Source: Artemia franciscana (taxonomy: Eukaryota > Arthropoda > Branchiopoda > Anostraca > Artemiidae). Taken from it: a stretch of DNA of 64,000 bases. This document shows, piece by piece, positions 44,024-56,032 of this stretch; the stretch's first letter is position 1, and each line of letters starts with the position of its first letter. A model generated the notes under the pieces. It ran no database searches. It had not been told where the DNA came from and saw only the letters and a program-made list of their open reading frames with translations. Location of the stretch: NCBI RefSeq assembly GCF_032884065.1, contig NC_088873.1:41377403-41441402 (forward strand). The letters run 5' to 3'. A program made the translations under genes and the position numbers.

Positions 44024-45114
44024 TGTTTAGAAATTAGCTTCTGAGCTACTGGACATTGGAAGCTGTAGCACGGGTGTCGAGAAGAACCACACAGAGCGCA
44101 TTTGGGGGCATTTTGGCATGGATTGTCCCGAGAGCTGGAATGATCTCCACCGCACTTTGAACATTTCGGGGGATCTACACAAGATTTTGCTGCATGTCCG
44201 TAGGACTGACAGTTGTAGCACTGCATCGGTAAGAATTTAAATTCTGTAATGGGTAGTCGCTCGTAACCAAAAATGGGCGGAGAGTTCATTGCGTTAAAGA
44301 GATGAGCTTTGCTTTCAAACTGTAATTTGAATGACCGAGTACTACCAATTTGTACGGCCTTAACACAGTTCGGTACAACTGAGCGCAGTTCGTCATCTGA
44401 AGTTTCAGTGGGAACGTGGCGGATTATTCCGAAGAAAGCGGGAGTTTTTACTTTAACACTTATAGTTGAGTCACTTTTACCCACTGCCTCAGCCAGGGAC
44501 TCGGCAGCATTCTTGTTGTTCAAGACTACTCTCCATTCAGATTTCCTAGGTTTCAGCTCCACAATGTTCGAACTAGTATCACCACATACTCTGTCCAAAT
44601 AGGATTTCCGAGCGCTAGGGTTCGAAAGATCTTTCGGGGGATTCTTCAAAACAACCGCATATGACAGTTTCGACATGATCGTGTTGGTTTCTGCCGCAGG
44701 CATAGCAGAGACAGAAGGAGAGGGATTAGAATCCACGTAACTATCGAACTTAGCACACAATTCGTTTACTTTCCGGGTTAGGGTAGCCGTCACTTCTCCC
44801 GGGATTATCGGAACTTCATCAGGTTCGAAAATCACAAACCGCGGCAACGAGATATTTTTATCTTCACAAACCCGAAATACTTTTAATATGTCCAGGATAT
44901 CATCGGTGTTCTTCGATCGCGCAGTAACACGTGTGGTAATTCCTGCTAGGGGCCACAATAACTCCTTCGCCATTGCAATTGCTTCCTCTGAGAAAAACTC
45001 GACTGCTTTTTTCGCTATATCCTCCGAGCGATTACCAGCTTTTATCGCACGGAAAGCATAATTCAGTAACGCATTCCAAACCAATTTCTCATTACTCCCC
45101 ATCGCAACAGCCAC
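44020..45114 (-). CDS. LINE ORF1: gag-like protein with CCHC zinc knuckles
   Basis: This 364-residue protein probably binds the element RNA. Near the C-terminus are a canonical knuckle CYNCQSYGHAAKSC (C-x2-C-x4-H-x4-C) and two further Cys/His clusters (CSKCGGDHSSSRDNPC and CALCGSSRHPCYSFQC). Upstream (about 150-290) is a region like the RRM-type fold of such ORF1 proteins (VVLNNKNAAESLAEAVGK, FGIIRHVPTETSDDELRSVV). The frame is intact from ATG to the ATGA overlap with ORF2. Confidence 0.88.
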   Translation of the reverse strand: MAVAMGSNEKLVWNALLNYAFRAIKAGNRSEDIAKKAVEFFSEEAIAMAKELLWPLAGITTRVTARSKNTDDILDILKVFRVCEDKNISLPRFVIFEPDEVPIIPGEVTATLTRKVNELCAKFDSYVDSNPSPSVSAMPAAETNTIMSKLSYAVVLKNPPKDLSNPSARKSYLDRVCGDTSSNIVELKPRKSEWRVVLNNKNAAESLAEAVGKSDSTISVKVKTPAFFGIIRHVPTETSDDELRSVVPNCVKAVQIGSTRSFKLQFESKAHLFNAMNSPPIFGYERLPITEFKFLPMQCYNCQSYGHAAKSCVDPPKCSKCGGDHSSSRDNPCQNAPKCALCGSSRHPCYSFQCPVAQKLISKQ

Positions 45115-45250
45115 GTCACAATCCGTAATGCAAAATCAAAGTCCGAGGGGAGGAGCCAGTTCAATAAACTACGACGTAATACAAAGCTATTTAAGCTAAT
45201 AAGCGAGGGAAGCGTAGTTTCTTGCTACCTGATCCCCGCAGTTTAAGGGA

Positions 45251-46029
45251 GTCACACTCCCGGCAGGTACAACGGCCCTTGCGACAAGAAACTCCCCTCT
45301 TCTGCTCGCCTATTAGTAAAATTTAATAATATGAACGCACTCTAGAATCCGCTATTAAGAATTATTATAGATGACGCTGTTTTGCTTCCAAGCAAAGAGC
45401 ATAAATTAGTAACAATATTATAAGGCAACTCCAGTTAAATAAATCTATTCTTCAACACAAATTATATGAGAAGAATTGAAAACTATGCTTCCTTACTGTT
45501 CCTGGGATCACAGATTCCAAATCGAGCACAACCTTGGTTAAAGAATCAAACTATTTCCATATAAATTTAACATATTCAAACTTAGTAATTTATTTGCTTC
45601 CACTGTTTAGAAAGTTTAGTTTTAAGGTTTTCGAATTGCTTTAATACATTGTCAAAATATTTAGAAATATTTGTGCAATCGCCAGTTTTTTACATTTTAA
45701 GCAATCTAATAATAATTTCTTTTTGACGTTAATTGACACTTTGACAAATTTTCTTTGAGCAGCAAGCATTCTAAACTTCAACAATTTCTACCAAACTTCA
45801 AACTTTGGTTTTCTGTTTTAAGGTTTTCGAATTACTTTAATCCATTGTCAAAATATATTGAAATATTTGTGCAAATCACCAGCTTTTTACTTTTTAAGCA
45901 ATTTAATAAAATTTAAAAAGAGCCTCAATTTTTGGAACTCGCGTAACGGTAATGTAACAGACGAACACTACATTTTTTTATATATAGATTATTCATAATT
46001 ATTCATATTTTATTCATAATTCCTCTGTT
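45251..46029. other. Unannotated intron DNA with a local duplication
   Basis: Two ~90-bp stretches at about 45600-45700 and 45800-45905 share TTAAGGTTTTCGAATT and CATTGTCAAAATAT, an old direct duplication. No gene. Confidence 0.5.
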
Positions 46030-46285
46030 GTCTCGGAATTTCTAATCTAATACAAACAAGCTGCTATATCTAGAAGGGCCAAGCAGCAGAATAAAGATTT
46101 CTTCTTGTCACAAGACCACATGTTAGGTTGACAACATGAAATTTGGCATACTGCATTAACTTTCGTTCCACATTGTTTATTTGTATATATTCCTTAATTG
46201 ATATAATATTTCAAAATTTTCCTTCACTAAAAACAATTTTATTCTCAAAACGTTTAAAAAAAACAGTTTTAAAAATATCCCCAAC
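46030..46285 (+). repeat. Dispersed repeat C, copy 2
   Basis: Counterpart of 33885-34200 with the same word order and slightly shorter. The unmatched flank contains no gene. Confidence 0.8.
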
Positions 46286-46689
46286 TTTAATACACTGGGG
46301 AACGCAGTGTTGAATAATTAGTTCTGCAGTATAAAAAATGACTAATTATGAAAATATGATAATCAAGAGTAGAATTCGTTTGGTAGTTCCCGACCACATT
46401 TCCTATGGATAACCTGCCATTCCTTTTCTCCAGAGCCCAAATCCAATCCAGAATGTGCGATGCCTGTTTATTTGGCCCCAAAACTTATCAAGCAGCTCCA
46501 ATTCCTTCTTCACTGACCCAAATTCCATGGAGCGAGTCCAATCCCTTTATCGCTAGAGATTCGTGGCACTAATGTCGCTATACTAGGGCCTTAAAGGGAG
46601 GTTTTCTATGTAACCCCAATTTTGTGCGGAAAACTCATATATGACCTACTACGATATTTCTTCGACTTGTAAATAAGTTTTAATTGTCA

Positions 46690-46991
46690 AGGCTGTTTCT
46701 TTTTTTCAAACAAGTTCGAAGCGAAGTTTCAGTCACTTTGTTTGGGTGCCCTCAGCACTTAGAACAGTGTATCTTTGTCAGGAGCTTGAATCGGTTCAGA
46801 AGCGAACGGTATCGATCATCTTGGGCCGCCGTGACATCCCCTACGAAAAGGCTCTGGAACTGCTAGGACTCCATAACCGGTACGAAACTCTGATAATGAG
46901 TTTTGGAAAGTTCTTGCTTTCTAAATATCAGCACCGTGACATCTACCTGATCAACCTCTACTATCAAGAACGAGAAAGCAAGACAAGTTAG
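46690..46991 (+). pseudogene. LINE RT C-terminal fragment
   Basis: The open stretch reads ALRTVYLCQELESVQKRTVS, IILGRRDIPYEKALELLGLH, NRYETLIMSFGKFLLSKYQH, the C-terminal region that follows RT in many arthropod LINEs (ESVQKRxxxIILG...YEEAL...L). Only this tail survives, on the plus strand, and the downstream 3' UTR leads to a CTA microsatellite. Confidence 0.68.
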
Positions 46992-47166
46992 TTCCAGTTA
47001 AAGCCAGAACAAACCGATATGGTTGTTCTTTCGTCCAGATTTTCGTCGATATGTACAATAAGAGTTAATGTTTGTAGTTTGATTTATATTTACAAGTGTA
47101 GTTTGATTTTGAATGTGTTGTAAAGAAATGCAAATCAGCGATAGCTGTTTTTGCTATTACACCTGT

Positions 47167-47172
47167 CTGCTG

Positions 47173-47237
<65 letters not shown>

Positions 47238-47282
47238 GCTACTACTACTACTACTACTACTAATACTACTACTACTACTACT
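47167..47282. repeat. (CTA)n microsatellite
   Basis: About 38 triplets with a few substitutions. It may be the expanded 3' tail of the LINE fragment upstream. The poly-Leu frame is an artefact. Confidence 0.95.
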
Positions 47283-48179
47283 TTGTTTGGTTTCCGTTAT
47301 ATTTTACTGATGACGCATACCGCCTAAAAATATCTAATTAAATTTAGATTTACCACGAGAATCTATGCGTATAACCACAAAAGCCAACTGGAAGGAGACG
47401 ATCTTCACTTCATGTTGATAAGAAGGGGAAAGTTAAAATCTTCTTTAGGGAAAGTTAAAATCTAAAAACTTCTTTAGGCTGTCGAAATAATGTTTCAAGA
47501 TTGTGCTGTCAAAACAAGACTGAAAAACATAATAGTTAAACTTCTTTCTGCTGTCAAATATTTGTTTTCGAGTCTTGCTATGGCAAAGAGGCGAAGAAAT
47601 TGATATCATTACTTTTTTTGGCTGTCATAAAATTTGGGTTTGCTTTTTTTTTTGCAAAGCGGGGTGATTTTTACAACATTGTTGTTTTTGGGGAATTTGT
47701 ATTATAGAATGTAAATTCATGAGAAGTGCAAAGATATTATTATTTTACAAATTGGAGGTAAAATTCTTGTTTTGCTACTTTTTGCTATCTTGGAAAGGTG
47801 TTGTGTTAGGAGAATGAAACTTTCAGTAATGGATCCAGGGCCAAAAAATACTCCGGGAGGGTATTGCCATGCTTCCATCAAGCCCTCTTCTGGTTTCTAA
47901 GTCTTAGAAATGTGCCTACTTGTCAAATCTATACCTATTGTAATTTTGACAAAACAACATTTTACCTTAATTTTCAGCTATTAGTTTCCTTTTCTCTTGT
48001 TTTAGTTCTGAAAATGCAATTCCTAATATTTGAATAAAATTTAAGCCATATCAATGTTTTTTTTTTCTAAATTTAGGAAAAGTATCTGCAAATCTTTGAA
48101 ACCTCATAATTGGGATTGAGCAAAGTTATGAAGCTGAAAATAATTCTGTTGTACTTCGTTTAAGCAGAGAATCTGTTTT
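47283..48179. other. Unannotated intron DNA
   Basis: A short direct repeat of GGGAAAGTTAAAATCT lies at about 47427-47463. I see nothing else. Confidence 0.45.
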
Positions 48180-48735
48180 GCAAGGTTTCACTTTCATTTG
48201 ATCCCGTGACATTGGGGAAAACTGTGCGTAGGAGGGGACCTAGGTGCCCTCCAATTTTTTGGTCACTTAAAAAACACTATAACTTTGATTTCCGCTAGAA
48301 AGAACCCTCTCTCGACATTCTAGGACCACTGGGTCGATGCGATCACCTCTGGAAAAAAACAGCAAACAAACAAATAAACACGCATCTGTCATCTCTCTTC
48401 TGGCAAACAATACAAAATTCTACATTTTTGTAGATAGGAGCTTGAAACTTCTACAGTAGGGTTCTCTGACACGCTGAATCTGATGATGTGATTTTTTTTA
48501 GGGTTCATTGACTTTTAGGGGGTGTTTCCCCCTATTTTCTAAAATAAGGCAAATTTTTTCAGGCTCATAACTTTTGATGGGTAAAACTAAACTTGATGAA
48601 ATTTATATATTTAAAATCAGCATTAAAATGCGATTGTTTTGATGTAACTCTTTGTATCAAAATTCCATTTTTTAGAGTTTCGGTTACTATTGAGCCGGAT
48701 CGCTCCTTACTACAGTTCGTTACCACGAACTTTTG
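48180..48735 (+). repeat. Repeat A, 3' third only (A6)
   Basis: It starts within the GATCCCGTGACATTGGGG segment and continues to the CGCTCCTTACTACAGTTCG terminus with ACGAAC. The left two thirds are absent. Confidence 0.8.
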
Positions 48736-48949
48736 ATACAATGCTGACTTCTGACTCTTTTAGCTTTGCAAAATGTTTGTTTTAGCCAGCTCCAAAAAAA
48801 GAATCGATATAAATGTGTTTAGAATTATGACTGAAATTAGTCTAATTTCACAGAACGCCAGTGCTACTTGTGGGACATTTATCTCTACATCAGCATGATG
48901 TACGAAATTTCTGCTGAGGACAGAATAAAGTGAATTTAAACAAAATGTG

Positions 48950-51565
48950 TAAATTGTTCTCACAATTTATAAATTTTGTGTGCACGTATAAGCGGTACCA
49001 ACCCATTTTCTTTTTCTGTTGTAATCGGTTTTGTCTTGCTGGACTAGGAGACCGAGCTTTGCTTGTTAAGGGAATTATAGACATAAAAACGATATTCAGT
49101 GTAACCCCCTCCTGAAATGTATTCCCCCATATCCTGATTTACACAAGAAGAACTTTTGTGTAGTTTTATATAATTTTTTTTTTTAAACCAAGATACAAAG
49201 GGAAAGGTAATTTCAAAACCCTATGAGTTTGAAAACTCTTCAGACTCTGAAGTCTAAAACTCTGAAAGTTTGAAAACTTTCAAACTAATTAAAATTAAAA
49301 TGGAATAGTTGTGGGCACTAAGTCATGGCTAATAGTAGGAAAAGTCAGGACGGATAGTCCGATTGAGTGAGAGGCAAATCTGGCATACGCCCATATTAGG
49401 ATTGTATAAAAATGATGTTTGTTCATTTGTTAATATATGTGTCTATCTTTTATCCGTCGATGCGTCATTCCTAAGGCAGTAGAACTAAGGAGAATAGTCA
49501 TAGAGCTAAGATAGTCATAGAATCTATAGTTTTCCAACTGTTTGGTTCAATGGCACGTGTAAACGACAGGTAAAGTAACGACAGTAAAGTAACGTAATGA
49601 CGGTAAAGTAACGACGGGTAAACGGCTGGAGTATAGTTTTCCCTTATTGGACCAATACTTACGTTATACTTACCAATACAATACGTTACGTTGGACCAAT
49701 ACGTTATTTTTTAGAAAGGCATACCTGCATATGTAACTTATTCTTACAATTTAGAAATTTTGTGTGCACGTATAAGCGGTACCAACCCATTTTCTTTTTC
49801 TGTTGTAATTGGTTTTGTCTTGCTGGACTAGGAGACCGAGCTTTGCTTGTTAAAGGAATTATAAACATAAAAAGGATATTCAGTGTAACCCCCTCCTGAA
49901 ATGTATTCCCCCATATCCTGATTTGCACAAGAAGAACTTTTGTGTAGTTTTATATAATTTTTTTTTTTTTTTTAAACCAAGATACAAAGGGAAAGGTAAT
50001 TTCAAAACACTATGAGTTTGAAAACTCTTCAGACTCTGAAGTCTAAAACTCTGAAAGTTTGAAAACTTTCAAACTAATTAAAATTAAAATGGAATAGTTG
50101 TGGGCATTAAGTCATGGCTAATAGTAGGAAAAGTCAGGACGGATAGTCCGATTGAGTGAGAGGCAAATCTGGCATACGCCCATATTAGGATTGTATAAAA
50201 ATGATGTTTGTTCATTTGTTAATATATGTGTCTATCTTTTATCCGTCGATGCGTCATTCCTAAGGCAGTAGAACTAAGGAGAATAGTCATAGAGCTAAGA
50301 TAGTCATAGAATCTATAGTTTTCCAACTGTTTGGTTCAATGGCACGTGTAAACGACAGCTAAAGTAACGACAGTAAAGTAACGTAATGACGGTAAAGTAA
50401 CGACGGGTAAACGGCGGGAGTATAGTTTTCCCTTATTGGACCAATACTTACGTTATACTTACCAATACAATACGTTACGTTGGACCAATACGTTATTTTT
50501 TAGAAAGGCATACCTGCATATGTAACTTATTCTTACAATTTAGAAATTTTGTGTGCAAGTATAAGCGGTACCAACCCATTTTCTTTTTCTGTTGTAATCG
50601 GTTTTGTCTTGCTGGACTAGGAGACCGAGCTTTGCTTGTTAAAGGAATTATAAACATAAAAACGATATTCAGTGTAACCCCCTCCTGAAATGTATTCCCC
50701 CATATCCTGATTTACACAAGAAGAACTTTTGTGTAGTTTTATATAATTTTTTTTTTAAACCAAGATACAAAGGGAAAGGTAATTTCAAAACCCTATGAGT
50801 TTGAAAACTCTTCAGACTCTGAAGTCTAAAACTCTGAAAGTTTGAAAACTTTCAAACTAATTAAAATTAAAATGGAATAGTTGTGGGCATTAAGTCATGG
50901 CTAATAGTAGGAAAAGTCAGGACGAATAGTCCGATTGAGTGAGAGGCAAATCTGGCATACGCCCATATTAGGATTGTATAAAAATGATGTTTGTTCATTT
51001 GTTAATATATGTGTCTATCTTTTATCCGTCGATGCGTCATTCCTAAGGCAGTAGAACTAAGGAGAATAGTCATAGAGCTAAGATAGTCATAGAATCTATA
51101 GTTTTCCAACTGTTTGGTTCAATGGCACGTGTAAACGACAGGTAAAGTAACGACAGTAAAGTAACGTAATGACGGTAAAGTAACGACGGGTAAACGGCGG
51201 GAGTATAGTTTTCCCTTATTGGACCAATACTTACGTTATACTTACCAATACAATACGTTACGTTGGACCAATACGTTATTTTTTAGAAAGGCATACCTGC
51301 ATATGTAACTTATTCTTACAATTTAGAAATTTTGTGTGCACGTATAAGCGGTACCAACCCATTTTCTTTTTCTATTGTTATCAATTTTATCATGCTGGAA
51401 TAGGAGACCGAGCTTTGCTTGTTAAAGGAATTATAAACATAAAAAACGGTATTCAGTGTAACCCCATTCTGAAATGTATACCCCCCTATACCCTGATTTA
51501 AACAAGAAAAACTCTTGTGCAGTTTTTATAAAATTCTTTTTTTTAACAAAGATACAAAGAAAAAG
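48950..51565. repeat. 784-bp tandem repeat, about 3.4 copies
   Basis: The word TTTTGTGTGCA recurs with starts offset at 48978, 49762, 50551 and 51334, giving spacings of 784, 789 and 783. Copies are almost identical; most differences are T-run lengths and single bases. The fourth copy diverges after about 51,380 and ends near 51,560. Each unit contains a short hairpin region (AACTCTTCAGACTCTGAAGT and GTTTGAAAACTTTCAAAC) and small GTAAAGTAACGAC sub-repeats. No coding frame. Confidence 0.95.
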
Positions 51566-52039
51566 GTAGTTTTCAAACTATAGGAGTCAGTTTTGCCTTC
51601 CAATTGGCATCTATTAACTAGTTTTAGTTAATTTAAGGTTTCTGCCGCAAGGATGCCAAGATTTGTTCAGAATTTGTGGATATTCTTTGTCAAACAATGC
51701 CCAACACATAAATTAATAATTCTAACTTTACTTTCGAATATTTTCAAATTCGAGATACTATCGCTATTTAAATGTAGGGAATATTTCACAATATAATATT
51801 ACAGAATCTGCGGTAATCCTTTGATTTATCCTGTATCTTTACTTACACTGCGCTTTTGCGCTGCCCATGGTTTTTGTTTTGGATTTACGTGGCCCACTGA
51901 TTCCAATGCTATATATTCATATAAATTGGCACACACAAATAAATCAATTTAATAAAAAATCATAAACAATATTTCAATAAATCATGTATATTAAAAGTTT
52001 GGTACAACAAATTAAATCTTACAGAATCAAATTCCATTT
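51566..52039. other. Unannotated intron DNA
   Basis: Nothing recognised. Confidence 0.45.
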
Positions 52040-52262
52040 GATGGAAAGCTAGGAGCGACCTGGCTCAATAGTAACCGAAACTCTTTTTTTTATTATCTTA
52101 AAAAATAGAGTTGTGAGAAACAGTCAAACTTTAGCGTAAAGAACGAGGTGTTGAGAAGGGGACAACCCCTTTCATATACGTAATAATTCCTGTTCGTTTT
52201 AAGTTTTAATGTCGCTCCTTATTTGACGTAAAAAAAAACTTTTTTTTATTTAATATAATGAA
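52040..52262. repeat. Rearranged repeat A miniature (A7)
   Basis: An inverted right end (GGAGCGACCTGGCTCAATAG) is joined directly to half of the palindromic module (AGCGTAAAGAACGAGGTGTT to TTAATGTCGCTCCTTATT). The result is a ~220-bp mini-element with inverted GGAGCGAC/GTCGCTCC ends. Confidence 0.7.
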
Positions 52263-52871
52263 AGAGAAGGCTTAAATTATTAGAACATGTCTACAGGATG
52301 CCTCCTTAGGACAGTTTAAATCAAATCCCTAGGCTGGATTATGATCAGGGGCAGAGGGGTTTAACCAATTAGAAATTGATTTTAGTCCATTACCTAACTG
52401 AACATCGTGCATTCAGGTGAAACTTGTCAGTTTTCACAATTGTCCTGTTTAATATTTTCCCAAGAAATTGCCATAAACAATATATATTTTTTGACGTTTA
52501 TTAACAAGCAATGAAAACACCTTAATTATACATAATCTCCCTTTCTTTTGGTTGTGTTGCTATGCTCTTGTAACAATACATTGTCGCCAAATTGGAGCTT
52601 GTATGACAGATTTTGAATCAATTTGACAGCAGGAAGTGGATGACAAAGGTCAATGACATATTTCCATAACAATAAAAATCGTACATCTGCAATAATTATT
52701 AAATTTAAAAGGTACTCTTGACGAAACAGAAAAAACCGTTCGCAATGCATAAAGTTCGTTTGTGTAAGTCCTGTAAGTAAAAACGTCGTGTTTCCTACCT
52801 GAAATAACATTGCTAATTTGCTTCAAAATATTCTAGTAGAAGTTCAATTGATATATGTTCTTCCATTATAG
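52263..52871. other. Intron end before the second exon
   Basis: A 94-codon minus-strand frame at 52526-52810 resembles nothing I know and has no supporting context, so I do not call it a gene. The sequence ends in the acceptor TTCCATTATAG of the next exon. Confidence 0.45.
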
Positions 52872-53006
52872 GAAATAATTGAGTTTCCAATGTTGAAGAT
52901 TGATACAAAGTCTCTCCAAATCACATCTGAGTTTCATCGCTATGTTAAGCCAGTTCATCATTACATTCTCACACCGTTCTGTTCCGAGTTAACTGGCATC
53001 ACACAG
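52872..53006 (+). CDS. ERI3: ERI3-like exonuclease, second visible exon
   Basis: 45 codons, phase 0 at both ends. The acceptor is CATTATAG^GAA and the donor ACACAG^GTAAGG. It reads EIIEFPMLKIDTKSLQ, ITSEFHRYVKPVHHYILTPF, CSELTGITQ. EIIEFP and the FHRYVKP and TPFCSELTGIT blocks are hallmarks of the ERI exonuclease family, and LTPFC...LTGI fits the ERI3 branch. It continues the first exon (IEPQ) without a frame change across a ~23.8-kb intron. Confidence 0.93.
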
Positions 53007-53490
53007 GTAAGGTTAGTTATTTGGTGACATTAAGCTCGAGAGAAAGATTGAAGATGTAGAAGCATTTAAAAATTAAGTTTTGGACCTCTCGCGGTCGTTA
53101 CTTGGACGTTTTATTTTGTGTATTTTATAAGTTTGACTCGTCCTTCCACTCACAAAAAAAGAATAAATGGTACTATTCTTAATAGTCACTATAAAATTTC
53201 GACACAAGAAACTGGTCAAGTAACTTTTTTATACTGTCGATCGTTTGGATGGCAAAGATCAGATGGCATAGCAACCGGTTAGTTTGCTTTGACTAATGAT
53301 AGAATATAGTGTCTCACCATGGACGTTCAAGTTAAGAATTGGGATTTGCCAGGGACCGAAGAACAGGCAATTATATTTCTCCAGGATAAGGAGTTGTTGC
53401 CAAAAAAAAATAAAAAATAAAAATGTGTCAATGGACACACCATGTCTTTGTACTCCTATGAGAAGCTACATTATTGGAAGCGTAATACTA

Positions 53491-53621
53491 GGCTAAATAT
53501 TTGCACATTAGGGGGGATGGGGGGTAAAGCATAGCATATATTAGATGCAATAATGGTTAGTTTACGCATCTAATATTTGCCATGCTCTACCCCCCCCCCC
53601 CTAATGTGCAAATATATAGCC
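53491..53621. repeat. Foldback repeat B, loop portion (copy 3)
   Basis: An imperfect palindrome runs from GGCTAAATATTTGCACATTA to TAATGTGCAAATATATAGCC, with paired G- and C-runs. It is the same core as the loops of the copies at 29826 and 32305. Confidence 0.75.
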
Positions 53622-54186
53622 AAAATTTGTTTCTAAACTATTATATATTCATCATATTGTGTTTCATTTCATTAGCATTAATCGAACTTCACTTCCCGAG
53701 TGTCAATTACATAACCGATAAATAGAGAATAAATTACTAGAATTTGTTCAGGAAGATAAAATCTAAAAGGCATATCTTATTTCTATCTTTTATTTTATAT
53801 TTCTAGATCAGGATTTACCAAGTGTGGTACGGGTACCCCCAGGGATACGAGGTAGGTTTAGCAGGGGTACGCTTTGCACCGGATTTTGGCGGAGATGTGC
53901 ATTTCACCGTACTTAAATACCGTTTTTAGACATTAAGTTGAAAAAGAGGAACAGGATATTGAACGTGGAACGCCACCTTGGATGAAAATTAACAGCCAGG
54001 GAACCAAAATAAGACAATCTGTTATCCCAGCACAACATTTTATGCTTTTCATTTTGCTCCAAATAAGTTTCGGTTATTGCTCTTTATTTATATTCGTTAT
54101 GATTAATTTTGTTTCCCTTTTATTTTTTTTTGTATGCACACAAAAAGTAAAAAGTAAATACGCTTTGACTGCTATTAAAACACGTC

Positions 54187-54275
54187 CGTTTTATATCGAG
54201 GCGCAGCGAACTCCGTTTTATATCGAGCTGCTACTAACCTCATTTTATATCGAGGTGTTACGAACATTATACAAA
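54187..54275. repeat. Three-copy ~30-bp minisatellite
   Basis: Three units of the form CGTTTTATATCGAGGCG...CGAAC. They give the PFYIEAQRT, PFYIELLLT, SFYIEVLRT repeat within an unconvincing 106-codon frame. The surrounding DNA (53622-55136) shows no other supported feature. Confidence 0.65.
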
Positions 54276-55136
54276 AAGGGATACACGAATGTCAAAAGTT
54301 AGGGAACACTATTCTAGACGGCATTAAAAATATTTTGAAAATTGTTTGACTTTTGAGTTGATATTTGTATCGAAATATTTAAAAAGTGTTTTAGATCATA
54401 TACGGGTTCATTACGAAATACAATAAGCGACCAGACCAGTTCTTTCTTTGTTCCTTCTCTGAAAACTTTGCGGTTCTCTCCAACAAGATTCTCAAAAAGT
54501 CAGTAGTATGCTTTTAATTATTTTTACACAACTCTGAAGAAGTTAGGCCAGAACTCTGAAGAAGTTGTTATACACAACGGTGTATAACAAACGAGGTTTT
54601 CTTCGGGTCTATACACCCCCTGAAACTCGGTATTTGTTCAGTTTTGTACGTATTTTCTTATATATTTCCCTAAAATGATATTAACCAATTTGAACCTATC
54701 CCTTTAAACCTATTTTAACGTTTCCATTATTTCCATTATAAATTGGGTAGTGTTGCAAAAAAAAAAAAAAACTACACGTAGTTTTCTTTATTGGGTTCTT
54801 TCGAGACCCATTGAATTAGTTTTTTTCTTTCATCTCGGAAAAGTTTTCGGTACAATGCAAAGAAATTTTTTAAAAGTGAGCATTTTTCTACAAGAAAAAC
54901 TAAGAAAAATAGTTCGCTCCCTGATAGTGTCCCAATTTTTTCTAGACTAGCTTTGGAACACTTAGCGGGATTTTCCCCTACTCTCTGGCCTACACTTTTG
55001 AAAACACGGAGAGATCGGAGAAAATGGATGATTATTTGCCAGTGTCTTGACCTGAGGCAATTTTATGCTGGCACGATTTAGTTCGAAGCAGTCCTCCCCT
55101 GCTTGGCATGCCCCTGTATATTCAACTTTTTTTTAG

Positions 55137-55334
55137 GACATAGTGGATAGAGAAGACACATTTCCAAAAGTATTTAAGTCAGCAAAAGAATGGATTGAGA
55201 AAGAAACAAGAGAAAATAGTTATGCAATAGTTACATTTGGTGACTGGGACCTTAATTTAATGCTTCCAGAGCAATGTCATCTTATTGGCGAAGGAGTACC
55301 AGCTTATTTTAAAAGATGGATAAACATAAAAAAG
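55137..55334 (+). CDS. ERI3: ERI3-like exonuclease, third visible exon
   Basis: 66 codons, phase 0. The acceptor is TTTTTTTTAG^GAC and the donor AAAAAG^GTAATT. It reads DIVDREDTFPKVFKSAKEW, IEKETRENSYAIVTFGDWDL, NLMLPEQCHLIGEGVPAYF, KRWINIKK. GDWDL supplies the third acidic residue of DEDDh, and MLPEQC plus the YFKRWINIKK end match ERI3-type proteins at this splice site. Confidence 0.94.
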
Positions 55335-56032
55335 GTAATTTTTCATCTATATTTACTTTAAAGCACATTTAATTTATATTTCTTCTTTTTATAACATTTT
55401 CTGCAGTATCCAAGACCGTATATAGGGAGGGGTTTACTGTCTGCCCCCTGCCCACCCTAAAAAAATGGCCTACTCGTGAAAAAGTACCAAAATGCATATA
55501 AAATTTTCTGGACGGGTTTCTAAAGTTTTATTTTGTAACCCTTCCCAACCGAAAAAAATACCCCCCTCTTCGGAAAATTCCTGGATATGGCCTTGGCAGC
55601 AGGAGGAAATTAAGCGTCGGAATGCCAAGTTTTCTTTTATATGTGATATTATAGAGTGTAAAATGGATATGTATTTTAATCGTAAAATGAATCGTTGGCT
55701 AGGTGAAAAATAAAAACAAAAAACAGTTGCTGTAAAATAAACTTCTTTCTTACATTTGGCTTCCTTTGACTACCTTTTTTATCTATGTAAAGTACAATTT
55801 TATTTATTACAATTTGATTTTAGTTCGAACCTATTTCAGGCTTCAGAATACTCAAGATGTTCAAGCAGAACTCACTCTTGATATGTAAGGCATGTCAATT
55901 TCCCATGCTGTATACTCTTTTTGGACTTTAGCTCATTTTGCTCTCTTTTTTCAAGCACATAATTTTAAGTCTCCCTTCCTGATAAAAACTAAATAATAGA
56001 AAAAATCCTGGAAGTTTAAACTGGACCCTCCA
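55335..56032. other. Intron start, unannotated
   Basis: A C-rich patch at about 55430-55600 (TATATAGGGAGGGGTTTACT, CTGGATATGGCCTTGG) has the look of a dispersed repeat, but I find no second clear copy here. Nothing else. Confidence 0.45.

Larger units (their letters stand above)
41150..45250 (-). mobile_element. Intact two-ORF LINE, antisense in the ERI3-like intron
   Basis: Read on the minus strand it has a short 5' UTR (start not defined, roughly 45.2-45.3 kb), ORF1 (gag-like), ORF2 (endonuclease-RT), a ~170-bp 3' UTR with an A-rich tract, and a 3' tail of TATC repeats at 41150-41172. Both ORFs are free of stops, so this may be a recently active element. No clear target-site duplication is visible. 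Confidence 0.88.

Noticed and set aside
47113-47310. Poly-leucine frame
   Set aside because: Translation of the CTA microsatellite.
48950-51565. CRISPR-like spacing of repeats
   Set aside because: Units are 784 bp with no spacer variation. It is a tandem array in a eukaryotic intron, not a CRISPR.
52526-52810. 94-codon minus-strand frame upstream of the second exonuclease exon
   Set aside because: No recognisable domain, codon pattern or context. It lies in intron DNA antisense to the gene.
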